From Branchiostoma floridae (lineage: Eukaryota > Chordata > Leptocardii > Amphioxiformes > Branchiostomatidae), in the NCBI RefSeq assembly GCF_000003815.2, contig NC_049982.1, positions 10,914,175 to 10,978,174 of the forward strand: a stretch of DNA of 64,000 nt, read 5' to 3'. This document shows positions 47,534 through 58,900 of this stretch, piece by piece. The notes under the pieces were generated by a model. The model saw nothing but the letters and a program-made list of their open reading frames with translations. It made no database searches and was not told the origin of the DNA. How positions within the stretch are numbered: position 1 is the first letter of the stretch; the number at the start of each line of letters is the position of its first letter. The position numbers and the translations under genes are program-made.

Positions 47534-49796
47534 GTAAGTAAACATTTGCTTCTATAGACGGAATCACTAAAGCTCACGCAGCGTTTAATCATACCTGTGT
47601 TTACAAACACGTACATGCCCCCCCCCCAACACACAAACATACATGCATACACATCTATATATACAAGTGCTTTTGTCGAGATTCTCAACCATTCTACGTG
47701 AAACGACTAATATAATGTTTATCCTAGCCTGTAGTCGAATCGGAACGAAATTTTGCCGAGGGGCCATGAATTTACCTCTTGGTAGACCGGCAGCTGTACA
47801 CAGAACAGTAGTTGGACTTTAAAGTTGCAACAGCTGCTAACATATCCACATGTTGTGAATACAAACGTTTTCCGGAACAATATCTAAAATCCCGTGTCAC
47901 ACGAAAATAGAACGGTATTGTTGCCAGTGTATCGACCAAAGTTGGGAACTTGTTGCTATATATATGCTAATATCGTATTGTTTGCGTTACTGTGAATAGC
48001 AATGCTAATACAGGGTAGTGGATTCAAATGATTCTAATATAATCAAGAGTCAAGACTTGCGCTGGGTCTCTCGTTTTATCAAACATCACACATAAACCAT
48101 CGGAGTTGAGGAACTTAAACTGTCCGTATTGATGAATTGCATTCGTCCTTTTATTAAACATTTTCTACGTTATTATCTTGAAGGAGTATTTCGTATTATC
48201 GTTTTCTTATACTTTACATTATTCAATATTTGGTTGCTATATACATTTTGTATCTTTATCTAGCATTGCATCATAACTTCTTTGATTTATTTGGAAAGAC
48301 ATAGCATTTACTGGAATAAATAAAATTAGCATATTTATATCTAGCGGCTTGTAAAGTGCAAATAGTATTATAGTGAGTAACTAAATTCAAAACCTTATGT
48401 CGTACAGGGGAATAATGCGTAACGTTATAAACGTTAAAGTCTTTAGATCTATAATCAATGGGAATAATTTCAAGCTGTGCTGGATTTTTCTATATCTGGG
48501 TTGACTAAGTAATAAAACTTAGAATAATAGGCAACTTTGGTACATTAGCTATCGGTAATCAATTCTCAAATCATGGACAAAATAGCTTCTGATGAGGATT
48601 ATGACAAATGTGAGACATTTGCATGAGGTCATAAAAATTATGTAAGTCTCAAACATATTAAGAATGATTGAAAAATACGAGCATATCCGTATTTACCTCG
48701 GGCACTCTTCAAATCAAACCATGCCTCTAAAAGCGGAGAAAGTCAATCTCAGAAGGGCGCAGTCAGCAGTTAACCACACGGTTTGTTGATTTGATTTATG
48801 ACTCCGTTTCAGGAGAGCACGATGGTGTAGCTCGTCCCACGTGTGGAAAGTTTCGCACTCTAGAAGACGAACATTTTTAATCAAAACCGTTTGAAACCCG
48901 TCATTTTGCTTATTGTACCTGGCTACGCAATATGATGTAAAAAAATACAGAAGTGTAGAAAAGCCATAGTTAAAACGCGTCTATAAAACAGTTCCAGAGA
49001 AAATGTATGAAGATTTTTAGATATCACAATTTTGTGTTATCTCATTTCCCAGAACGTCGCATTGTATTCATTGATTGTCGGCATGTCTCACATGATAAGT
49101 AGTAATTTCGACAGAGAGATTAGTTTACTAATGACAGAATTACGGCAATAAACGCAATAAATTCCCATTTGGATGTCGTTTCACGATAACCTGAGCGTAT
49201 GGGGTAATCAGAATTGAATTATTCAGAGAAGTCGTGTTTGAATCAGTTCGGCGGGGTGCCAATGTGCAATACAGTAATTCATGGGTATCGATCGACAGAG
49301 ACGCCTCGTAACGATTTCTCTAACACAATCAACACTTTTACACGTTGTTCAGGGCTCCTCCATTAGTCGGGATGGTATTGAAAGGCGCTTGGCGCTTTTT
49401 CAAGGCGCTTTGATACGCCATTATAGGAATCTAACAATTTCTAACGTCCCACGAGGAGGAATCTTTAGAATAGAGGTTTCATCAGTTCAAATGAACAAAG
49501 ATGTTTCATCATAACAGATCACAGCTCTTTTGGAAAGGAAGGCTTAGCAAAACTGCGACATCAAATTAATATCTCAATGCCTAGCATTGCCATGAAACAC
49601 GGGTAGAGTATGGATTTTGATATTCAGTATTTTCGTAAGAACAGGATTTCTTCAAGATTAATGATGATCTTTAAAAAACGCAATTTAATATCATGTTTTC
49701 ATTACATCTAGAAATATTAATATTCATGGTTGGTGTTTTTGCTACCGATGATTTCCAAAATATTACAGTTGATACGATTCTAATTCTAAACGTAAT

Positions 49797-49946
49797 TCAA
49801 TAGATGAATACAGTATGGGAGAAGGATACCTCAATAGATGAATACANNNNNNNNNNNNNNNNNNNNNNNNNNNNNNNNNNNNNNNNNNNNNNNNNNNNNN
49901 NNNNNNNNNNNNNNNNNNNNNNNNNNNNNNNNNNNNNNNNNNNNNN
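49797..49946. repeat. 34-bp tandem repeat running into an assembly gap
   Basis: TCAATAGATGAATACA at 49797-49812 recurs at 49831-49846, a 34-bp period, immediately before the 100 N at 49847-49946. The gap is therefore probably a collapsed minisatellite, and its true length is unknown. Confidence 0.6.
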
Positions 49947-50593
49947 GGGTTGCCAAAGTGATTGATGATTTGTTCTATGGCGGGAATTTTTTTGTTAAAC
50001 GGCTAATTTTCTAACGTTTTAAACTTGAGAATAGTGAAATCAGTCCCTTAATTGTTTTTGTATCACAGAAGGACTTTCTCAAAGGTGAAAGAACATATGT
50101 CACTAATCGAATGATCATTTTCATATTGCAAAAGTCATAAATTGACATTTCATTCCTTTTGATTAAGTGTTTTGGATTTATGATTTAGTGTTTTTATATA
50201 AGGCCTCATATCCAAACACAGAACAACAACAAAATTTATTGTGCACCCCGTTAGTTCCGTTAGTATCAATCAGAGCTCAAAGATATCGACTTTGTCCCGC
50301 GTTATTGTTTTCTTAAGTTGAAAAATAATGTCTTGGTGGGAGCTCCCAAACGATTTTATTGACCGGTGGGCTGAGCGGAGATCATGGCTCGTGTGTCAGG
50401 CGATCATGTTAACGTTCCTGCAGCGGAGCCGTGTGAGTGGGCGGTTAATTGGCTCTCCACGCCCGAGCGGGTAACCCTGAAGCACGTCACTGCGCAGAGA
50501 AGTAGTTAAGACTTCAGGCCATTCCAGTCGGAAACAAACTTGGGGGTCCAATCTGTTGTGCGTCTATATATCCTCTTTTTCCCTAAAGGTGAT

Positions 50594-50815
50594 ATCTCAC
50601 TGCACATGGGGTACTGGTGTGGCACTGCGGGGTTCGTTCACTGGAGCACTGTTGTGTTATTTGCGCCTATTTTGTATAATTTAAATATTGCGTAATGCTA
50701 AACGTATGACTTAGAAGACAACAAAATACACAAAACATAAGAAAATTCGTTCTTTATCTCTAAAATTCGCTGAGCAATCTTCCCAACCCCGCAGTGCCAC
50801 AGCGGTGCCCCCACT
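50594..50815. mobile_element. MITE-like inverted-repeat element
   Basis: TGTGGCACTGCGGGGTT at 50618-50634 is exactly reverse-complemented at 50785-50801, and imperfect pairing continues outward for about 15 more bases. The roughly 150-bp centre is AT-rich and non-coding. The size and structure fit a non-autonomous DNA transposon of about 220 bp. No target duplication could be fixed by eye. Confidence 0.6.
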
Positions 50816-52094
50816 GCCGTAATACAACCTTAAGTCTGTGCAGATCTAGATCTGTTTTTCAACATGGATGCATAACACCGACAAATGTGACGTACAATTT
50901 TGAATCATTCATTCACATGTATTACTAGTAGACAAATTTCTCCGGTTGCGTCAGTACTTGCATAAAATTGCTCTTTCAAAAGGGATGGCTCTTTGCTACG
51001 ATATAAATGCATTTCCACGTGACACGAGTTTCCTTCATAATGTTGTAAAATGCGAAGAGATTTACGAATATAGCTCCCATTATGTGCTATGATGGGCCGA
51101 TACGCGGGCTGAATTAGTTATTCAATGTTTTAAAGATATCTTTTACCTCAGTCGACAGTCGCTACCTTCGTATAGTGGTAATGCCGTGGCGTGTCAGTCT
51201 TTATGACATGGATCATACAACACTAGTTTGGCTCAAAGACACAAATAACTTACTGTACAACTTAAAGTAGTATTACTTAAGTGTCATTGTCGGCTTTTCT
51301 CCAAGTCTCTGCGTTCACTCGTCTTCAAAATCACAACGGCTTCTATAGGAATAGACAAATATGTTTTATGGGGATTTAAGATAATTCATTGGCTATGTGA
51401 TAAAACATACAGACTCGTTTGGAATTCATTCAGAATTGTTTGGAATTCATTACAAATGTCAAGTACGATTTTCCTCCGTATCTATTTTAGGATGCCGGTT
51501 CTACGACTTGTGTTCGCTGATGGAAAACTCATTCTTGAAATTATACCTTTAAGAAAATTTATCACATTATTTTCTTCGAGATATTCAATTACATTGTCAA
51601 TACATTGTTAGTTGCAACGTTACTAGCTATATAGCTATGCGTGCAGTATCAAAATATTGATTTGCTGGATCAACTCCCTATTAGATAAACTAAATTCAAG
51701 CATTACCTTTCAGTGTAAACGCTAACTGTAAACCTAGCGCATGTTTTGGCGTATGGACGCCCGGATTTTTATGTACACATAACAATATGTTAATATATAC
51801 ACATTAGCACACACTCATTAAAATCACCTTATCACAGAGGCATTTCATACAGCGGTCAGGAATACAGATGAAGGGGCGCTTTTATCTGCTCAAAGGCTTC
51901 CTTTGATTTCCCTCCCTACACTTTATGATCGGAATCTGTGTTTTATTGACTCAGAGATTCTATGGTAGACGGGGACGGTGGGGATGAACAAGTGCTTGTG
52001 ACGTCTTGACACGCGGCAGTAGATAGGAATATTCGTATCGATGCAGATGAATACTGATTTCTGTTGTTCACAACACTACACCTGAGAACAATAT

Positions 52095-52720
52095 CATTAC
52101 CTCCGCCAGAAGGTTATGTTTTCGGTAGCGTATGTGTATGTAGTTGACCAGCATAACTCGATGCTAGATCGATGGATTGTCTTGATATTTGCCTATTTGT
52201 CTTGATGAGACCTTGAAACGATTAGATTTTGGGTTACTAAGCGTGTTCCTACGGTACTGCAGCGGAAGGTTTTGGTTTGATATAGCTTCATATTGTTGAA
52301 TATTAGTTATGCAAATTTGCATACTTAATGAGGAAATTGTCTAAAACTACTCTGTTCCTATTGCAACGTGTGATATTTTAACTGAGTAGGATGTTGATAG
52401 ATAATCGTTTGCAAAATAAGATCTAATTTGCATAATCAATGAGAAATGTTATAATCCTACTGTGATAAATGCCAGGAATTTCTTACTTGTGGCATTTGAA
52501 GTTATGTACAGGTGAACATCATTAAACAATAATAATGCAAATGAGGACCTCATTTGCTCAAATGATCAGAAAATGTGATTAAAGCCTTCTTTCTTAATGT
52601 AGATTGTGTACGTCAGTTATTTGGTCGGAGGGGATGATCAATGATCATACTTTATGTAAATGAGGAACTTATTTGCATAATTGGTGACAAACACAATTAA
52701 TACACCAGCTGTAAGCTAAA
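52095..52720. repeat. Dispersed repeat with CCTCCGCCAGAAGG head and TTTGCATAAT motifs
   Basis: It starts with ATTACCTCCGCCAGAAGGTT, a form of a repeat head common in many marine animal genomes. Diverged blocks follow with an ATTTGCATAAT / AATGAGGA motif at about 52310-52335, 52428-52450, 52535-52560 and 52655-52685, so the unit recurs roughly every 100-130 bp. It is non-coding and ends about 80 bp before the SH2 exon. Confidence 0.55.
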
Positions 52721-52801
52721 ATCATTTAGTGAAGGTATGGGTTCGAGGAACTGCAGTACTAGTTAACGTTGCTAGATGTCTCTTCTATTTACTACTGACA
52801 G

Positions 52802-54041
52802 GACGGAGCCAGTACAGATGAACCGGAAGGATGCGGAAAGCCTAATGGAGGATGCAGAGGCAGGCGACTTTCTCTTATATGAGGATCTAGACACGAGGAA
52901 AATATGGCTTGTTGTCAGGTACTGATAAAATAACCATATTCCTTAAACGTGTTTATGTATCTTAGCTTCCTCGGTATTATTGGTATTAACCAGATGATAT
53001 CTGAACATATCCCCTTAGAAATAAATACATGTCCATCCACAAACTAGGAACGGCGGAACGAAATGTATAGTTCATTTTTTGACAAATTCCAACCACATTG
53101 AAAGTTTCTGAACTTAAGGAAGAAACGTTAGATTTCATAGAATCAATGGTTCATATGTTACTTGTACACTGTTAATTGTTTTTAACGTTTCGTATCTCTT
53201 CTGGCGTTCCTTTGATGCTTACATTTAGACATGAATGATATTGATTTGTCCATGTTCTGTAGGACAGAGGAATGTGCCCGACACTATAGAATATTTGAAA
53301 GGAATGGCATCTACTCCATCAACAGACAACCGTTTGGCTATGTCGACTCGATCGTCATATACTTCAGAAAACACCCTCTCAATGACGTTTTTCTGAAAAA
53401 CCAGGTATTACAAAGATATGCTTTCAGTCAATTCCTTTATTTCCTTTTATACTTTTTGAAATTATAAATGTTACATAGGCGTTACATCATCACTGTTCTA
53501 TACATCAATGATCACAGCTAAAAGTGTACATAATTCACCATCAAATACATGTGAAAGTATGATCTATCCCGATGGCTAACCCTAACCCTATCCCTAATCT
53601 TACTCATATCAGTAGTCCTAATCCTAGAACTAAGCCTTATCCCTTTTGTAATCCTAATCCTAACCTGAATTCTTATCTTAATTCTAATATACAAACAGTT
53701 ACAGTTCGCCATAGTTTCCACGCCTTTTCATTTGTGATATCAAAGAAATGCTACACGGATGATCATGAAAGTTTCATCTTGATTCAGGATGTTGTCCAAA
53801 AATGTATCTACCAAAGTCGATCAAGATATTGATATAGATTACGCCAATTTTACCGTTGTCCCAGGTAGAGATACCTCCAACGAAAAGGAACAGAAAGAGT
53901 CGAGAACTTTCCCTGAGGATAGAAGAAGACCATGACACAGAGAGCCCCAACGGAAACGGAAATTGCATCATCTTGAACTCACCTAAACCTCCGAGACATG
54001 AGCGCCATCGAGGCGAAAACATGATAGAAAACTCTGTTTGA
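52802..54041 (+). CDS. SH2-domain adaptor protein, C-terminal part (three exons)
   Basis: Exons 52802-52918, 53263-53404 and 53865-54041 join with matching phases (2, 2, 0) and end in a TGA, giving about 145 residues. The first two encode an SH2 domain: MNRKDAESLME is helix A, GDFLLYED is strand B, KIWLVVR is strand C, HYRIFERNGIYSI are strands D-E, and DSIVIYFRKHPL is helix B. SH2 domains bind phosphotyrosine through an arginine in the FLVR motif; here the motif is FLLY, so the arginine is Tyr. The last exon adds a 58-residue polar tail (PPTKRNRKSRELSLRIEED) with basic and acidic clusters and no known domain. A small cytoplasmic adaptor is likely, but I cannot assign a subfamily. The 5' part is missing (see 47457-47533 and the gaps). 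Confidence 0.75.
53575..53700. repeat. Degenerate telomere-like repeat in an SH2-gene intron
   Basis: CTAACCCTAACCCTATCCCT is followed by many diverged CCTAAT / CTTATC / CCTAAC units over about 120 bp. Its core matches the TTAGGG telomere repeat (complement CCCTAA). It lies in the 460-bp intron between the second SH2 exon and the terminal exon. It is an interstitial telomeric or satellite-like tract, now decayed. Confidence 0.65.
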
Positions 54042-55345
54042 CGGTCTCTCAACAACATTGACACCTCGTCAACAACTTTGCTGTGAAATAGAAACAACAA
54101 CAACAACAAACTTGAGAGGAAAATCTTGTCAATGAAGAAGACATGCAGGAAGCACCAAGGCTTTGGTAAAAGTAATATTTAATGCCATAAAGTTGCCAAT
54201 CTATATTTTATATCAGCCGTGCCAAGTGATTTGTTTATATCACAGAAAGCAATAACATCACCCTAGTTTGTGACAATGCATGGTTTTCTGCCACCTGAAC
54301 TTTTGACTGGCGAGGTGATATTTGGCAATATATGATCTGAACAAACTGATTGTTTAAATGTGTACTTGGGATTTAGTCTGTTCCGATGATTGGATGCTTC
54401 AGGAGGACACCATCTTAAGACGTTAGCGTCATGGCAGTTTGAAAGGTGTCATCCCCTTACATATCAAAGATAAGTGATATTTAAGTTATAGAATCGCATG
54501 ATTATCAAGTGAGTATTACATGTAAAGATTATGTTTCTTTTCACGTAACCAGTATTTTTTTCTTCATCTGGCTATGGTTTTGCTCACAAAATTGTAAGTA
54601 GTACAACCATGTGACTGGCATGTATCTACTTCTAAATGTGGTGAAAGAGATGTACATTTTAGACATTACATATGCTGAAGAAATATGCAAAATTGTGCCA
54701 ACAGTCAAGCTTAAATTATCAGTCTTACCATTTGTTAATGATTTTCAAGAAAAGTGTGTTCACAACACAACAGTGCCAGCATAGCTGGAATGTTATTGCC
54801 AGTCCTTGTAAAGAACAGAATCATCGTAAAGAACGTGCTTTATTATATGAATATATTTTGCATATGTGTGTTCAAAACTTGTTAATGATCATTATGTCAA
54901 CAAATCATACACGTGAATGCTGATATTGTCCAAATGAAAATATCAATTAAGTTTATTTCTAATCAGGCTGGACCTGTTTTTGTGCAATAAGGACTCCCTA
55001 AAGATGTTATGTATAAGTTAAGTCATTTCAGACCTCAAGTGTTCACGTGTTTAATCGTACTGCCAATGCAGCAGCTCAGCGGTATCATTGCCACAAGGTC
55101 AATAAAGTTTGTAGAGACAGCCTTGATGATAACGACTGCCATTTCTACTGTTATCAATGTGTGCAATCAAACAACTGGAACCTTACGACCGTCGCCAGAT
55201 ACGCTAACGTTTCGAGTGACGTGTTATGAATGTTTCTCATCGATTATTCAAATAATGTTGTCATTTGCATAAATTATATCAGTTGTTCAATGCATGGGAG
55301 TCTTATTTCATCACCATTGATGATCACCTTTACTAAACGTTTTAG

Positions 55346-55399
<54 letters not shown>

Positions 55400-55888
55400 A
55401 TATATATGCTGTACTGCGTTACTTTTAGAATACTGGATAACCTTGTATCTGATCTATTATTCATAAAACAAATAGTAAAGTAGTTATAGTGGATGTTGTC
55501 AAAGACATGTGTCACACTGACAGATTTAATCTCCTTGTCACCATTTGAGGGAGGGGGCATATATCAATGGAACGCTCGATACAAGCCCAAAATAGCTATA
55601 ACGAACGGTGGCACGTTGACCCTCTAACGGTCCCTGCAGAAGCCAATATTTAGAACAAGGCTAATATAATGTTGTGTGCATCGTTTGCTTTGTGGATTTC
55701 TACTATCAGTGGTATAAACACTGCCCATATCAAGGCCGATGCGGCACTTTGTATTCGCCAAACAGTTGATATTAAGTAGAAAACAATGCATTAGCTCCGA
55801 CACTGGTTGCTTGAGACGACAAAGAATGTTGAGCGTAAAACAATAACATCCTGCTCGGATCACTTATGTAAGGTGCAGTTTCTCGGCC
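54042..55888. other. SH2-gene 3' UTR and intergenic region
   Basis: An AATAAA at 55101-55106 is the first clear poly(A) signal after the SH2 stop. A (CA)n microsatellite of about 24 units lies at 55349-55397. Open frames near 54672 and 55009 have no features of coding sequence. No further gene is seen before the lectin promoter. Confidence 0.45.
55349..55397. repeat. (CA)n microsatellite
   Basis: An uninterrupted run of about 24 CA dinucleotides between the SH2 gene and the lectin gene. Confidence 0.95.
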
Positions 55889-55896
55889 TATATAAG
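55889..55896 (+). promoter_or_regulatory. TATA box of the lectin/EGF gene
   Basis: TATATAAG lies 85 bp before the start codon at 55974, which predicts transcription start near 55920 and a 5' UTR of about 55 nt. Confidence 0.6.
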
Positions 55897-55973
55897 AAGT
55901 GTAGGCACACAGAGGAACTTGTCGGGGAATACCTACAGCTATCGATCGGGAGTAAAACACGGTTGTAGCAGCC

Positions 55974-58900
55974 ATGTTGGCCATCCTTGTCATCGCTCTC
56001 CTGGCGTCCACGTCATTGTCCGGTAAGTCTTAATGATAGTTATCACGAAATTGTTTTTTTCCTCAATATCTCAACAGCTGAAATCAGTGCCACCGTTATA
56101 AGTAATATATTGAATGTTGTGCAAAGATTTTAAGATATATAAAAAGATTCAGTACAGAAAGGTGCAGAACTGGGTAATGTTTACATTTATACGTCTAGGA
56201 CGAGAGTGGATAGTATAGTTCGCATTATTACCCAACAAAATGTACAGTCAAATGGACTTGCAGTCTGCTTATCTTGCATATTGCCTTGACTATTTACAAA
56301 ATTTTACACTGCCACACAGGCTTCAATGTAGGCACTCAGAAAACACATTATTTACAAAGCATTGAACCACCAACCAGAGAGAACAGTGTACGATTTATTT
56401 CATAGCAATAAATTTTCTGTGCATATAAGAGTAAGAATACAACCATTACCAACCGTTTATAATTGTGTATGCCATTCCAGCCGAGGTGGTGTACATAACC
56501 TCTATGCAAGGATGGGCGTACTATAAGGTCCGTGTGTCCGGTCTGATGACGCAAACCAACATCCAAGCCGCGTGTGTGGCAGAGGGTATGATGTACCCGT
56601 GTATGCGGGCAAACCTGGACTGTGGTGGCGGACTACAGTGGACCGCGGACTGCCCTGCACTTCCAGACGGCAACGGAACCGACCCGGCCGGCGCTTGTCG
56701 TGTTCAGGTAATGATGGCTCAGAGCGCCTGCGGTATCCCGGAGCCGTACCGGTGCCAGCCGCTAGACGGCACGTACATCTACATCCCCGGTTACTCCGCC
56801 AGCGAGGCATGCGGTATCGATGTGGCGGGGCCAAATTGGTGCGTAGATGGAGATGTGGTCAGTGACTTGTATGCCACCTGTGTCAAAGGTAAGTTTACAA
56901 ACACGCTAATGTTGTTTGCCTATTCGTGTTATAGGATCCTTGAAGACACAACTATCACTATGTTAAAAATGTGTGCCCTAGTAGTAAGTTATACATGGCT
57001 TGATGGCGTTAAATATTTGTTTTACCCATAGCAAGTTGTGTTATATGCATTTGTGTAACGCTATATTCACAGAGCACGTGAATGAATGCCTGAACAGTCC
57101 GTGTAACAACGGCGGGGTGTGTGCGGACCTGCCGGACGGCTACCTGTGTATCTGTCAGGCTGGATGGACGGGACAGAACTGTCAAACAGGTAAACAGGCT
57201 TTCATAGAAGCATTGATGTGAAGTTTTGTCAGCAATTGTTGAAGGTTTGCCTCTCTGTGTAAGGTTATCAGCATGTGTTTGAACTGACCTAACTTGTTCA
57301 CTCTTCTTCTTCTTCTCCATGTTCTGTTTTACCTGAAATATGATGGGTTATGGCAATATGAACTATTATCATTTATGATTGAAGGAGTCCTAAAAATTTA
57401 GAACAGAGTCATACTTGTTTTATGCAGATGCCCAAAATCTATAAGAGCTTACAAAATATTCATTTCATTTTCCCTCCCCAGAGGTAGATGAATGCGCCAG
57501 CAATCCTTGTCAAAACGGAGCTACCTGCACTGACGGTTTGAATGGGTACATCTGTACTTGTGCACCTTCGTGGATCGGTGATCACTGTGAGAATGGTGAG
57601 TCTGAATTGTCCAAACAGTTTGTTTACGTACCAAATAAACAATTATATCATGCACTTTCTTTGAGGTTAATTTGCATAATGGGCAACTCGTCATTCTTCC
57701 GTGTGAAGTTCAGTCTTTAACTCTGTTCACAATTGTATATTTGAATTTTTCATATTACCATAAATCAAGAACGACCCGAGGTAAATCTCCTTCATGACAA
57801 CAAGTGTTACCGGCTGTCCTCTGACACTGCCAACCACGCTGACGCGCAGACAAGCTGCTCCGCCATTGGTGGACGCCTAGCCATCATCAAGGACGCCGGT
57901 GTACAGGCCTTCCTCGCCAACGAGATCCGCCAGGGGGCGGGCGTGTCACACTGGATCGGGCTCAAGAGCTCAAACGTCACTTTTCAACACATCGATCTCT
58001 CACCATTAGCAGGTAATTTGTCACTTACCTTTATACTTACAATCATACTAGAGTACTAGACTTTTTTACAAGCTCGTCAATTTACGGATTGTGTAACTTA
58101 TTTTATTGTGTTGTTTTTATTCCAATTCTTTTCAGGCAAATAACAAGCATATGATGGAGCAAAGTGACTTTTGTTTTATCCCAATAATCTAGGCTATACA
58201 AACTGGAAGCCCGACGAGCCGGCTGAGCTCTGTGTACTTATGGAAAAGGACGGAGATTACAAGTGGACGGCGGAATTCTGTGATAGTGTACACAACTATG
58301 TCTGTGAATCGGGTAGGTAGTATGGCTAAAGAACATCACTTCCTATGCCTCATCATAATGAGATTGATTTTTTTTACATAGATTTGAATATAAATGATGA
58401 TTTTGACTAACACGAATCCTTTTTTTACGCTAGCCGAGTCACCCTGTCGCCTAAACGTCTGTCAAAATGGCGGCAACTGCACCGCCTGCTTCGAAGAAGA
58501 TTTCGTGCACTGCGACTGCCCACCTGGCTTTGAAGGAGAACGATGTGAAATCGGTATCTCTTCACATCTAATATTTTTTACGATAATGAAACATCAGCGG
58601 ATAACTAGTGACCGTTAGAACCGCTAAAATCAAGTTACAAATCAAGAATTACCGTAGTTTTTTTTATACATGTATAAATCATAAATCACATCCAAACACT
58701 TTGTGATATCTTTACATAAATATGGTAATATTTGTTTTTAGCAAGACGATGTCACGTTTAGCAAACGACCTGTCCATAATTTTGATTCCACTATACACGT
58801 ACACGTACCTTTCACTACAAGAATGCTGCGCACTTTGCTCATGTCAGATACCGACGAGTGTGACTCATCGCCCTGTCAGTTCGGCGGGACGTGCAAAGAT

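Larger units (their letters stand above)
47534..52094. other. Presumed intron with gap and MITE
   Basis: No coding exon is apparent. A 77-codon frame at 49281-49514 is not recognised. The second assembly gap (49847-49946) interrupts a 34-bp tandem repeat, and a MITE-like inverted repeat occupies 50594-50815. The sequence is otherwise AT-rich. Confidence 0.4.

Noticed and set aside
55230-55560. Two open frames over the CA microsatellite
   Set aside because: They consist mainly of HTHTHT or VCVCVC from the dinucleotide repeat and are not genes.
56502-56865. Frames on both strands over the Cys-rich exon
   Set aside because: Shadows of lectin exon 2; Arg/Pro-rich and without the phase matches of the true frame.
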